This document shows positions 45,992 to 57,102 of a stretch of DNA of 64,000 nt, piece by piece. The number at the start of each line of letters is the position of its first letter. The stretch's first letter is position 1. The translations under genes were made by a program, and so were the position numbers. The stretch is from Pyrenochaeta sp. MPI-SDFR-AT-0127 (taxonomy: Eukaryota; Ascomycota; Dothideomycetes; Pleosporales; Cucurbitariaceae). The notes beneath the pieces are model-generated. The model was given only the letters and a program-made list of their open reading frames with translations. It was not told the origin of the DNA and did not search any database. The stretch is from positions 1-64,000 of the forward strand of contig JAGTJM010000087.1 in assembly GCA_020747015.1 (NCBI GenBank). The letters are read 5' to 3'.

Positions 45992-46997
45992 TCAAGCAGC
46001 TTTGCCCTTACCATGCAACGGATGCTTCAAAGAAGTCATTTTCTCCCATGAAACTGCTCTCTTTGCAGCCCACGCATTCAACGCATCCCAATCGGCACAT
46101 TGGTGCTCATGCGAGAAGTCTGCTCGTGGCATAAGGTTATCCTCGGACCATTGTAAGGTGAAAAGGGATACGTCCGCATGGCAGAGTATCGCTTGCCGAA
46201 GTACATCGATGCAGTGATCTTCTGAAGGTCAGCTGAAGCAATTGTCTGAGGCACACAATCGTACCGGTGTGCAGTCTTAGCAGCCGAAGGTCTTCTGCAG
46301 TCTGATTGGGAAAATATACATCCCTCCAGGTATCTTGTCGCAGGCGTTTCTAGAATTTGGGAGTGAGTCAGGGCACCATGGAGCGTAAGTTCTAATCACC
46401 AGACAATGTAGCTCATGGAAGACGCTCAAGCCGGCGACATACATGCCGGGCTCGCCGGGTACCGCGATGGACTCTGTATCGATCCGTTCGAGGTCGGAAG
46501 CGGGTACCGCAATGTTCATATCTGTTTGAAGAATCAGTCAATTTCTCGCGTAGATGTGGTTTCGGTAAGGGCAAAATTACTTTCAAGCAGCTCATGCCAT
46601 GCCTGATCAGACTCTGGTGTTGGATCTCCAATATAGTCGCTCTCGATAATTAATTCGGCATTGAATCTCTGCTTCTTGAACCTAACGGCACTTTGAGCTG
46701 GTGCTGTCTGGCATTAGTATTGGTGCTGAAAGACGATGATGAAGACGAACAGTATACGATGCTACCTCTTGAAGCTTCTCTCCAGTAGCCCACGGACAGA
46801 GACCAAAATATTATCGTATAGATAATAATCAAGACAATGTGGAAGATGAGGAACCGACGATTATGCCTCCAACTCCCTTCACGGGACACAGTTCGTTTAG
46901 AAGTGATTCTTCCAGTCGTTTCGTGACAATCTTCGGCCTCCGAGTCGCTTCCAGCAATCAATGCAAATTTTTCTTGCTCCATTGCCTCTCTTGTCAT
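45992..46997 (-). CDS. UstYa-family oxidase (DUF3328)
   Basis: UstYa-type proteins are membrane-anchored, metal-dependent oxidases that cyclise, hydroxylate or chlorinate peptides and other natural products. Five exons (46766-46997, 46581-46703, 46400-46521, 46265-46349, 45992-46218) give 262 residues. A single helix (FLIFHIVLIIIYTIIFWSL, about residues 34-52) follows the cytosolic head. APAQSAVRF and YIGDPTPESDQAWHELL are family marks. Motif one is HELHC at about residue 155. Motif two, HTDHC, is restored only if the second AG of a CAGAAG acceptor is used. The tail is DFSHEHQCADWDAL. Both HxxHC motifs are intact, so it should be active. A Met five codons downstream is an alternative start. 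Neighbours suggest a small biosynthetic locus. Confidence 0.9.
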
Positions 46998-48478
46998 TAT
47001 CAGTATGCCCACTGAATGCGATCAGAATTGAACATGCAATAGAGATTCTATGACTAGATAAAATGCTCACATTGATAGATGTGCGTTGTTGACAAGGGAC
47101 TGTCCAACTAGTCGCAGATTGAGAAACTCAATTTGCTGCCCTTGTGGTGTGAAAGCTTCCTGCCTGTCGCCTGAGACAGCTCTAATTTAGGCGTTCCCAC
47201 TATGAATTACGCCGTAGGAATGCCGGCATACGAGGTGCAAACTACCTGCTACACTTGACAACGGTTGTGATACGATAAGAAATGACTGCATACCTGGAAG
47301 ACTCTGTCTCCATGTCTAGCATCCCCCCGTTCTCGGCGGTTGTCTATTTGTCTATATTTCCGGTGAGGGTCAGACTAGTTTCGTTGACGTGATTTTCTGC
47401 TTATTTCGTACCGCCCTTTTCGTCCCAGACGGAGTCGCGGAGGTGTCAGCTTTTAGCTAGTTGTCCCTACATGTGACTTTTGCCTTGGAATAACTTGATG
47501 CGGAAGAATGTAAGGGGAGAAGAATCCGCGTCGTCAGAGGGCTATCTTTCATAACTTGCAAAGCACAACCGATTTTGGAAAAGATCAACAAGAGTTGTGT
47601 CAATTGAGCTAGCTTGTGGGTTTGCATCAACAACATGTCCGAAGCTTGACACAAGCTTAAAACCCAAGGTTTCATTGATGAAGGCCTTATGGGAGCACAT
47701 GACATGGTACAGAAGGCAATGTAACCTTCCTTGGGCAGGTTGGTATTGAAAGGGAAACTACCTGTTACATTGTCCAGTGAACTCCATGTCTATCATGCAT
47801 ACAAGGATTAAGTTTCATACATTCAATGTTACTCCGTTGCATGGGGCAAGTGCTTTTGATGGCCACAAGTGCGTTAGTAGAAGCAAGGCGGAAAAAGTTA
47901 AACCATCTAATGTACCGCTGAATTCTATCCATCAAATGCAGATCATCGTGTCAAGACGGGGAAAAATAAGTTGAATGATCCCCAAAACTGCACTTTTGTA
48001 TACGTCTCCGATTCAGTAGCCATCATGATACATACATAAACACATGGGAGTGACTCGTCCACCAATCTCACGTCAACATGCACTCTTCGTCACTCAAGAT
48101 CACCTGAAGGAATGCATTTTCATTAACCTGCATTAAAAATCCTTCAGTCAGATACCCCACTGCAAGATGCCGGTGAGATCATAGTAGGGAAGCTACGTTG
48201 ATCCTTCGTTGGTTGTGACGACTCACTTGCGATAAGCCCGGTCGATGTTTCCAAGGATAATATATGGCTGTGCATATTGTTTTACGAACGAAGTTTGGCA
48301 TTGTCACTAAATTGCCGAGGATCAGAGCGGACTTGGAGGCTCGCGAGGGTTACACCGAAAGTACAGAATTCAGTCAATATATAAAGACTGTATTTGTCTT
48401 GAGTTTCTATACAATTCACTCTTCAAAACAACACCCTACAAAGAAGCCTTCACTCTACATCAACAAGTCATTTGCAAC
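46998..48478. other. Divergent intergenic region between UstYa and peptide genes
   Basis: About 1.5 kb. It must carry the UstYa promoter and that of the small secreted peptide. No protein-like frame; several short repeats of TTCATTGA/CTTCATTG type without clear order. Confidence 0.45.
48378..48385 (+). promoter_or_regulatory. TATA box of the small secreted peptide gene
   Basis: TATATAAA lies about 100 nt before the peptide start codon, followed by a CT- and CA-rich leader ending CAACATG. Strong TATA boxes are uncommon in fungal housekeeping genes and point to an inducible, highly expressed gene. Confidence 0.65.
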
Positions 48479-48728
48479 ATGTACTTCGCCAGGATCATCC
48501 TCGCGCTCGCATTTTCTGCTATCACTTTGGCAGCCCCTGCGCCTTTGAAAGGTCGGTGAAGTTAGGATCATGAACGGAATACTCAACGTGCTGATACAGC
48601 GATTACTAGAGACACGATCAGGCGAGGTTACTGCCCGTAATCCTCTCGCCGAAATCGACGAGCGCGCCTGCCGAAGAGAAAATGAGGCCCGAGAAGATGC
48701 CGACGCGCTTTACATTACTGGTTGCTAG
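48479..48728 (+). CDS. Small secreted peptide, candidate RiPP precursor or effector-like protein
   Basis: Two short exons (48479-48551, 48610-48728) give 63 residues. The first 19-20 residues (MYFARIILALAFSAITLAA) are a clear signal peptide. The rest is hydrophilic, with two Cys (in ERACRREN and in the C-terminal LYITGC), a Kex2-like Arg-Arg after the first Cys, and a C-terminal Tyr-Ile-Thr-Gly-Cys. UstYa-type pathways often modify Tyr-containing cores released from secreted precursors, which makes this a candidate substrate for the neighbouring enzymes. It has only one possible core, not the repeated cores of known dikaritins, so a small secreted effector is an equal alternative. The intron boundary is not unique: another donor four bases on would give a shorter product. 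Confidence 0.6.
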
Positions 48729-49100
48729 AACTCCCCTAAGAAATATGAAAGAAGGGGATTATAGGGATGCCTTAACCTGTTTATGGAGAGAAGCCGAATA
48801 GCGTAGTTTGGACAATCCATGGTGTTTCACGCTCATTACGATATAACCTGAATAGAACGCAAGAGGTTGCGCAGGATTTGCGGTACTCCTAGAATGCTAT
48901 AGGACTGTTCAGAATAATACTCTCGTGAAACGTGACTTAGGATTGATGTTATTGCAAACTGGTGCAGGGTCCCTGTCGGTCTTTAAACTCGTGACAGAGG
49001 CCGATGTATTATTGCACGCGTTCCTAGGTATTTAAGAGCCTTTATTCCCCCATTTTTGCAAGTCTTTAGCAACCTCTGGGGAAGCAACAGTTAGTACAAT
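48729..49100. other. Intergenic, promoter of the FAD oxidase
   Basis: Short gap between the peptide stop and the oxidase start, same strand. The close spacing suggests co-expression. No gene seen. Confidence 0.5.
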
Positions 49101-50834
49101 ATGGTACTGTTCTATTATCTGTTGTATATTTTAGTATCGCTGTTCCTTGAGGGCGTATCTTGTTCATGTGAATTAGCTGTGAGTTTAATCCAGTAATCAC
49201 CTACTTTATCTCCTCAACACTAACGACATGTGTTAGTGTGAAGAAGTCTCCAAATTGCTACCACATTTGTATTATCACGGGACCGAAGCGAGTTCCCCAC
49301 TTTGGTCGGCGTTCCAAGCTAGAGTGCAGCCGAAATGCAGGATAGAGCCGATTACTTCTACTCAGGTAGCTCAGTCTCTGAGCATTATCCGCCAACATGA
49401 TTGCCATTTCGCAGTCCTTGGTGGTGGAACTTCACCTTTCAAAGGCGCATCCAATGCCGACCAAGGCATCACAATTAGCCTGCGGAGGATGAAGGAAGTC
49501 AAGTTGATTAGCGGCGACACTCCAAGTGTGCGAGTGGGAGGCGGAGTTGTATGGGGAGATGTGTATCATGTTTTGGATGGCATGAAAATGTCCGCCACTG
49601 GCACGAGAAATAGCCTGACTGGGGTTGTGGGCTCAGTACTAGGTGGTACGTACCCGCAAGACGTTGCATTAACATGAAGAAGCTGAGCAGTAATCAAGGG
49701 GGGATCTCATTCTTCTCCGAACACCATGGCTGGGCTTGTGACACAGTTTTGGAGTTTGAAGTAGTCCTCGCAAACAGCACCATTGTCAGAGCGAGTCCAA
49801 ACAGTAGCCCAGACCTTTTCTGGGCTCTGAAGGGCGGTGGTAACAATTTTGGAATCATCACAAGTGTCTTAATTGAAGTGTTTCCAGGTAAGTCTCCCTC
49901 AATTGAGCCCGCAATGAGCCTGAAATCGCTAAGCTCCGTCAATAGATCCACCTGAGTGGTATAGCTTTCAACTCTTCAACATTGCCGACATGGACATTGT
50001 GTTCAACCGCCTCGAAAACCACACCTTAGCTATGCCGGATCACGTTTGGCAGATCGCTACCACATTGCAATGGCACATACCTACTCAAGCGTTCGTCATC
50101 TCCGAGCGTATGGTGTCATCAAAACAGCTCCAGCTACCAGCGAGCGTGAGCCGTATCGATGAAGCTGGTAGTGTAAAGCAATCTTCGGTCTTACAGTCAA
50201 ATACATATCGGCGGTCTATATTAGCAATGTCGCAAAAGATGGATGGCATGAATCCAGAAGGGTTTTACAATTTCTTTGGCTCGGTGACCGTTAAGAGCCA
50301 TTCCCAAGTCTCAATGGTTCTGGCTGAGATCTTCCAAGATGAGGTGCATTCCATCAAGGACGAACCAAATTTGCAGATCTATATCGTCTACAACCCTCTG
50401 ACGAGGGCCGCATTACATCAGATGAAGAAGAGAGGCGGGAACTCGTTGGGGCTTGTTGAAGACGATGGTCCACTCACTGGTACGTCAACCACAATTATGC
50501 ACGATTTAAATCTAATCAGTCCTCAGTCATCAACATCAACCTGCACTGGAGCAAAGAAGACAGTGAAGCAAAAATGCGTCGATTCATGCGAAGTTTGGTT
50601 TCGAGGTTCAGGTCAAAGGCGAGCTCAATGGATATGCTCCATCCTTACATTTTTCAAAATCATGCGTACGAGGAACAAAATGTCTTTGCAGGATCTGGAG
50701 ATGTCAAACTCACAAGGCTAAAGGAAGTGCGGCGCTCAGTTGACCCTCACGCTGTGTTTCAGAGATTACAACCTGGCTTCTTTAAACTAGAACATGAAGA
50801 AGCGGAGGTCCAACTGGAGAAGTCAGAATTATAG
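49101..50834 (+). CDS. Secreted FAD-linked oxidoreductase (PCMH-type, berberine-bridge-enzyme-like)
   Basis: Five exons (49101-49178, 49237-49645, 49699-49887, 49946-50479, 50527-50834) give 505 residues. The N-terminus MVLFYYLLYILVSLFLEGVSC is a signal peptide, followed by CELACEEVSKLLPH. The PCMH FAD domain shows FAVLGGGTSPFKGAS, VRVGGGVVWGDVY, and VLGGGISFFSEHHGWACDTV rebuilt across the second intron, then LFWALKGGGNNFGIITSV. The C-terminal part ends RRSVDPHAVFQRLQPGFFKL, the usual substrate-domain closing motif. The usual flavin-linking His of this fold is not obvious at the GGG site (TSPF instead of xSH), so attachment may be non-covalent or by another residue. Such oxidases perform ring closures and dehydrogenations in fungal secondary metabolism, which fits the UstYa neighbour. 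Confidence 0.9.
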
Positions 50835-51139
50835 GTCTGTTGCATCCAGTCAAATGACGAAGCAGACGTTCATAGAGGCGGCGTGGTTTCAATAAACTAT
50901 AAACTGCGCATACCAACTTCTTTGCGTATTGCTAAGGCTGACATGGCTCCAGATTCAAGGCAGACATCGGAACGTCGGGGCGGTAGTGGAAGTTGGCCTC
51001 GCGTTATTCGACCCCACAGAATCTTGGTACCGCAACCTCGACTGTGCCGTAATGTTATCTCTTCGTTGTTGCTGTTACCACAATTGCCCAAAATCCAAAC
51101 CCCCCAACTTTTCTACGTTGGCAATATTGTCCTCTAATA
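50835..51139. other. Short intergenic gap
   Basis: Promoter space of the next gene; nothing else is seen. Confidence 0.5.
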
Positions 51140-52380
51140 ATGTTTTCGAAGTTACTGATCCTCGTCAATTTTGTGCTTTACCTGGCCTGTGGCGACGCTA
51201 GTGACACACCCAGCACTTCAAACCGTACCTACCTCAGGCCTTGTCCATGGCCAAAGTGCAGTAGTTGCCCATCCAGTGAGCAGTTGATAGCTCCTGGAAT
51301 CGGGTTTGCGTTGGAGATGGGTTACGGGTACCTGCCCTAGCTATTGACTAGCATCTCTATTACGCAACTAACGTCAGCAGAACCGCCGCCGTACGCTGGC
51401 ACAATGGGACCCTCCAGCCCATCGCTCAAGTCCCAGGGTCATCACCGTATCTCCAGCTAATGAAGCAACTCTCTTCTACGACTCGCGAAACTAGATTTCC
51501 ACACAATCTCCCAACTACTGCCAGAAAAGTTCAGTATGTTCTCGACCATCTCCAGCGCATTATTAACAAGTTTTTCGGCCGCCCCGCAAACCGCAAAACC
51601 GCAATCCTCGCAGAAATGCTAGCACAGTTAAAAGCATCCGTTGAATCAGCCTTGTCCTCTATCACACCCGTCACGCACGCCATTGTAACCTCTCCAGACG
51701 GTATGTGTCTTACTGACTGGGAAATGGACGATGTGTTGGATTACCTGCACATCAAGAATTTGATGGAGGCACCAGATAGTCTTTATTCGATATCCGCTGC
51801 TTATGCAGGGACGGGACACGGGTTGTGTAAAGAATATACAAAGCTATACCAGTGTGAGGCAGAGGACCACCTGTACTTTCCAAACAAGGATGTTCTAAAC
51901 GTAGATTTCTCGCATCAGGCACTCCGCATCACGACCAAGGGGATGCAGACGTATAAAGCGTTTGGTGGCGGTGAGGCGGTTGTTGATACTGACTTGGGGT
52001 ATGTGGAGGGGCTGGATGATGAAGAGATGGAGGAGCTCTTCAAGAGGATAGGGGAGAAGATGAGTAGCTTTGTGCAGAGCCAACGAAGGAAAGTTACTAT
52101 GATTTTGTTGACGGGGACCAGGGTTGGCGAGCATCGCTTCAAAGAAACTTTGAGGGATGCGTTGGAGGACCTGGTGGCGACGCAGGCTATGAGGGAGGTT
52201 GATATAAGCTTTTCAGAGGGTGTGGGTGTAGATGTGCATACGGTCTTTGCTACGGTGAAAGGGGCGGCTGAAGTGGCTAAAAGGCGATTGGAGGCCCCGG
52301 TGAGGTGTCTTTGGAGGGAAGACTGTGAAGCACTGAAGGCGGGGAAGCATGAAGGGATTGGAGAGAACATAGATTTATGA
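51140..52380 (+). CDS. Secreted or lumenal protein of unknown function, possible remote Hsp70/actin-like fold
   Basis: Two exons (51140-51327, 51381-52380) give 395 residues. The first 17-20 residues (MFSKLLILVNFVLYLACGDA) are a signal peptide, followed by a Cys/Pro patch (CPWPKCSSCPSS). The intron joins GIGFALEMGYG to TAAVRWHNGTLQPIAQVPG, which in shape recalls the first strands of an Hsp70-type ATPase ('GIDLGT..V.NG..IPI'). Later VTMILLTGTRVGEHRFKETLRDAL recalls the Hsp70 'LVGGSSRIPxVQxxLxxxF' segment. This likeness is weak and is inference. No known enzyme motif is present. It sits on the same strand as the FAD oxidase, 0.3 kb behind it. Confidence 0.6.
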
Positions 52381-53944
52381 ACAGTATATTCCACGACTAT
52401 CATGTTCTTCGCTCCTGAGCGACTTGTCCGTCGATGCGTCACGAAACGTTTGGAATCTGTCAATGGATGAATGGTTGTCCCAGAAACCTCTACATGCATG
52501 AAAAGGGCAACACCGCCCAAACTGAAAAGCATGAACGACTATCTACTAGCATTCTTCTTGAACGAAGAGATCTAGCTAGCGGTTCGAATGTGGACCAACC
52601 TATTGCAAGGGCCACATTTTATGCACCTTCACGAACTCAGGGTGGGCTCTGGGATGCCAAGACCCATCCGCGCTACACTGCCACAGGCATCAGGATAACT
52701 TAGTCATCGATCAGTTCAATACAGTCGAAACTCATGTTTGAAAGCGGAAGTGGACTTGGTTGGGTCACTTTTGGGGTAAGTTTATTGCGCTTGATTGTGC
52801 CACATAGATCGAGACTTCCGCTTGAGCACCTGCTACAGATGTCTGGCTTCTACATCCGGCCTCGAACAACTCGGTTGCTGATCCCCATTCACCTGCATTC
52901 CGGAGGATTGTTCAATATCAAGTTCTTGTCGTTCATACACAATAGCAAGATATCAGCTTAATTGCAATCACCATCTGACTGAAGTTAGAAAGTATTTCTG
53001 AAAGGCATCCATGTCATTACATTCGTCAACGGTGGCTGTAAGGATACAAATTGAATCGTCTCGCACCGTCTTAAATGAGAATATATTGAAGTTGTCTCCA
53101 CTATAGGACTTTAGAAGTCGCATGGGTTAATGATCTTTAGCCACTCTAACTCTCTAGGTGGTGTGATAAGTGTTAACCGAGATGTGTAAAGACCAATCAA
53201 CGCAAGCTTCACATGGATGACAGTCGCTTGAGGGAAGGGAACACGGTCTGCGCCGCTTGAGAGCCAAAATACGAGGCGAATTTCTGCCTTTGTAGTAATC
53301 GCCAGGTGGGCATTTAACGTGATTAGTGACTGGGTATCTCCAAATAGCAGCAAACAGGCGCAAGGGACCTCAACAACCTGCCTCCTTCTTTACTCTCATG
53401 TCTTCTGTGCTAAGATGAAGTCCCATCTTTATAACTATTCTGGCTATTTCTAGCTATGTATCATAACTTCGACTGCCAAGAATGACCATATTCCAGTTTA
53501 GAGACTTGACTGTATTGTACAAGCGTTCGCGGATAAGTTCGCAAAGCGGGGCTGAAGTTGGATTATGCGGTCAAATCATGGGACAATCGTCTAGGTGAGG
53601 CTCACACAGAAGATATCTGTACTAGAAGCCTCCAATCCAGCCGCTAACATGGTGGTATTAATCGTCTTTAAAGACAGTCTTGATGTAAAACGGTTCAGCT
53701 AAAAACAATCATTATGAGAAGCTGAGAGTTAAAAACTGGATCATAGATAATGCTGATGGTATTGATTGTGTACAAGCTCGTTGCAAGTGATATAATCGAC
53801 TCTTAGTGTTTATTAACTATGGTTGCGAGTAACATACCCACACAAGTGCCAGTATAGTTGAACTATCTATACATGTGAGTTAGCGTAACATCAATAACCG
53901 AAGGTCGTTGAGACATGCATCTTGGGCGTATCTGTGAGGAAGAA
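52381..53944. other. Intergenic containing a relic of the AIM9-like kinase 5' region
   Basis: No intact gene. The segment described separately at 52795-53105 is a degenerate copy of DNA ahead of and at the start of the APH-fold kinase. The remainder is AT-rich and featureless to the eye. Confidence 0.5.
52795..53105 (+). repeat. Degenerate copy of the AIM9-like kinase 5' region
   Basis: It aligns with about 54995-55400: shared GAGCACCTGC, GGCTTCT, CGGCCTCGAA, GTTAGAAAGTAT, CGTCAACGGTGG and TCGTCTCGC/TCGTCTTGC occur in the same order with similar spacing. The copy stops before the kinase motifs. It is a truncated duplication. Confidence 0.65.
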
Positions 53945-54286
53945 CTAGCGAGAATCCTTGATCTTCTTCTCGAAATCATCGATATCGAACGAGGACCTGT
54001 CGAAGGGAATTTCGGCTATGTTCTTGTGCGTGCCTTTATGACCGCCGCCCTTGTTTCCTGATTTGATGAAATCCTTGACAGCTTGGTCTTTGGCTTGTGA
54101 ATTTGCTTGTATCTTTGCCACGGCTTTGTTGGGATCCTTCGAATCTTGATGAACGTCAATGCGAAGATCAGCCGTCTTGACAGTATTGCTTTTCGTAGTG
54201 ATGTTCTCGGGGAGAGCTTGGAGGAGCTTATTCATATTCTTTCGTGACGCTGTGGCGAGCTCCCCTAGAACCTGTTTCCAAGCCAT
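53945..54286 (-). CDS. Small basic protein of unknown function
   Basis: Single-exon frame of 113 residues beginning MAWKQVLGELATASRKNMNKLL. It is Lys- and Asn-rich and mostly hydrophilic, with a Gly/Lys patch (KSGNKGGGHKGTHK) and a C-terminus FDIDDFEKKIKDSR. There is no signal peptide, helix pair or known motif. The start was chosen at the first ATG; upstream sequence in frame includes a hydrophobic stretch that would begin with a non-ATG codon. Composition and codon use look protein-like, but this is a modest call. Confidence 0.5.
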   Translation of the reverse strand: MAWKQVLGELATASRKNMNKLLQALPENITTKSNTVKTADLRIDVHQDSKDPNKAVAKIQANSQAKDQAVKDFIKSGNKGGGHKGTHKNIAEIPFDRSSFDIDDFEKKIKDSR

Positions 54287-55343
54287 GATGTATGTAAATA
54301 CAAAGAATATAGATGTGATACTTTGATACGGATGTAAAAATAATGTGCGTGTTAACACAAGAGCAAAGTGCTGTTTATATGTTGCTTCTGCCTCGACTAA
54401 AACACAAACGCCTCTTACCTCATATTTTCACCAAAATGATCTCGGCTGCGCCATCGTGGTTTCATCACAGGAGATTCCGTATACATTTGTCACTTAAACA
54501 CTTGCCAGCGAATGGATCCACGAATCCAGTTTCTACGCGCCTACGAAGAGGTGGGGGCCTAATAACTCTCTCTTCGGTCTTATACTTAGCGCTTAATTAA
54601 CCCTCATGGGGAAATCAGGTTGCTACATCTGCATCCCCGTGAAGCAGTGGGGATTGCTGGCGGTTATAGTCACTTATTTTACTTGTGACGGAAGCGCAAA
54701 TTTCATTACTAGGACCAGTAAGGCGAAGTCAAAATCCAAAGACGCCGGCCTTTACATAGGATGTTCAACACTCAATCGTTTACAGTCAAGCATCAAGATT
54801 ACATGGTTACGGCACAGCCAGATGGAATCACGTGGGTCTTGGTCAGTGCGCGAGCTAGGACTTTCGTGTTTGCGAGACTCTCAGAAGACTTTAAGCGCCG
54901 ACACGTAGCTACACTCCATCGCGCTTAGGCCTGTTGTTTACCACATCCTTCCGTTGCGCGCGGGTAGAGAACTTTGCTGAAGTAAGCCCACTTAGATAGA
55001 GCCTTCGGCACGAGCACCTGCGACAACTACGTGTGGCTTCTTTATTACGCTAGCACCTACCATGTTATTGGGGCTATTTACAATTCGGCCTCGAATAAGT
55101 TGTTTGCTGACCCCCACTCATTCATGCCGCAATAAAATTTCAGACATGAAGTTCTCATCATCCATACACCCTGGCAAAGCGCCATCCACTTTCCAAATAC
55201 CGCCACTATTTGCAGAAACAGCTCGAGGCGAAGGTGAGTTCGACTCTCACCCAACCTCAAACAATCACTATCTGACCGAGGTTAGAAAGTATCTCTGAAA
55301 AGGACTTATATCGCTACACACGTCAACGGTGGTTGTAAGATAC
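54287..55343. other. Upstream region of the AIM9-like kinase
   Basis: It contains the source copy of sequences found also near 44.0 kb and 52.8 kb. An ATG at 55145 opens a short frame (MKFSSSIHPGKAP) that could be an upstream exon or a uORF. At 55220-55236 a perfect 5-bp stem with a TTCGACT loop resembles a tRNA T arm, but no matching tRNA body is found. Confidence 0.4.
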
Positions 55344-57102
55344 ATGTCAAATCGTCTTGCGCCACACCAAACAAGTACTTACATTGAGATTACTAGAAGT
55401 AATGAACAAAACGAGCTGGCGAAGCGCTATCTCAAGTTCGATCTGGCTCGTCTTGTAGAAGCTGCTGTTAGCGTTTGCAAGACAGCCCAACGTTGTAAGT
55501 ACGTGGCACCAAGAATAGACATGTATACCAGCTCAGTTCGCAAACAGGTACCAAAATTCTGAAGCTCGTTGAGGGCCTACACAACAAAGTTTTCGTTCTT
55601 ACTATGGACAACGGCATGGAGGTCGTCGCAAAACTTCCGAACCCAAATGCTGGGCCTGCCCGTTACACAACGGCTTCTGAAGTCGCCACCCGGACCATGG
55701 TATGCATTCCGCTGGCTCAAGAGTATGAAAAGACTAATGACGTTAGCTTCGAGATATATTTTCTGTCCCAGTCCCTCGCGTGCTTTCGTGGTCTTCTGAC
55801 GCCGCAAATAGCCCAGTCCAAGCCGAGTACATCCTAGAGGAAAAGGCACAAGGTGTTCGTCTTGGGGCTCTATGGCTCAATCTGCCGTGGAGAACAAAGT
55901 TATCGATTGTTGAGCAGGTCGTTGATATTGATTCTTCACTGACTGCCCTTCAATTTGAGTCGCATGGCAGTATTTATTTTAAAGAGGACCTTCAACGGCT
56001 GAGCGGCAATGCAGAAACTGTCAAATTCACTACAGATCAGCCAGGGTTGAATCTCGACCCATACGCTATGGGACCCTTGACTAAAGCTGAGCTATGGGTT
56101 AGCGGACGAGAGCAAATGAACCTTGATAGAGGCCCGTGTGAGTTACAGGCGACAACAAGGACTGGTGTTTAATGCTAACACGAACTAGGGAAGGATACTA
56201 AGGCATATGTACAAGACTTAGGGGCCAATGAAACGGCATGGATCCAAAGATATGCAAAACCTCGCATGAACTATTTCTCGTCACTAGAAAATCCGGAACA
56301 ACCCAGCCACGCACTCGATTTACTTGCTAAGTACCAGCGACTTGCTCCATTCTTGACACGCCCTGCCAATATATCCGCCACTGCCAATGTTCTGTGGCAT
56401 CCTGATCTCCATCTTGACAACGTCTTTGTCGACCCCATCACGCACAAAATCACAAGCATTATAGATTGGCAGTCTGCGATGTCAGCCCCGCTCTTCTTAC
56501 AGTCGGGTGTTCATCGTGCGTTTAGACATTACAAGAGTGTTCGCGAAGGCTGGGTTATGCCAGAAAAGCCGGCAGATTTTGACACATTACCTCCTGACGA
56601 ACAAGTGCGAATCGACCAGGACATAGAGAGCGAAACAATCCATAAATACTATGAACTACAGACTATGAAGCGGGCGCCACACCACTGGGACTATCTCCAG
56701 CGACCCAAAGTGGCGATGCTGAGAAAACCAGTCTGGCTTGTAACCGGCGCATGGGAGAACAGAGATCTATTTTTTCTTCGCGATTCTATCATTTCACTTT
56801 TTTCCAGATGGAATGAATTATTCGGAGAGGACGTGCAATGCCCAATCACGTTCTCAGCGGAAGAGTTAGATCAGCATGCGCGAGAAGAAGAGAACGTCGA
56901 TGGCTTAGGAAAAATGCTCTCCCTATTCCGAGATCAAGGAGTCCTACCAGCCGATGGTATGGTGCAACCGGAGGATTATGACATTGCAGTTGAGAATTGC
57001 CGCAAGTACAAGAAGATCTTTTTGGATGCAGCTCAGACTCAGGATGAACGGTATCTATACTCTAAGATATGGCCATATCAGGATGTATGTGATGACATCT
57101 AG
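55344..57102 (+). CDS. APH-fold phosphotransferase, AIM9-like family
   Basis: Kinase-like protein of the aminoglycoside phosphotransferase/choline kinase fold, related to fungal AIM9 proteins, some of which are mitochondrial. Four exons (55344-55494, 55548-55699, 55747-56137, 56189-57102) give 535 residues. ELAKRYLKFDLARL and LHNKVFVLTMDNGMEVVAKLPNPNAGP form the N-lobe with the ATP-binding Lys; TTASEVATRTM joins across an intron to LRDIFSVPVPRVLSWSS. The catalytic loop is LWHPDLHLDNVFVDP near residue 300, followed by the metal Asp in IIDWQSAM. The substrate is unknown; family members have expanded greatly in filamentous fungi. The true start may lie in an upstream exon. All catalytic motifs are intact. 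Confidence 0.85.

Noticed and set aside
55215..55245. Perfect T-arm-like hairpin (GTGAG-TTCGACT-CTCAC) suggesting a tRNA
   Set aside because: No matching A box, acceptor stem or anticodon arm at the right distance upstream, and it lies in the leader of the AIM9-like kinase.
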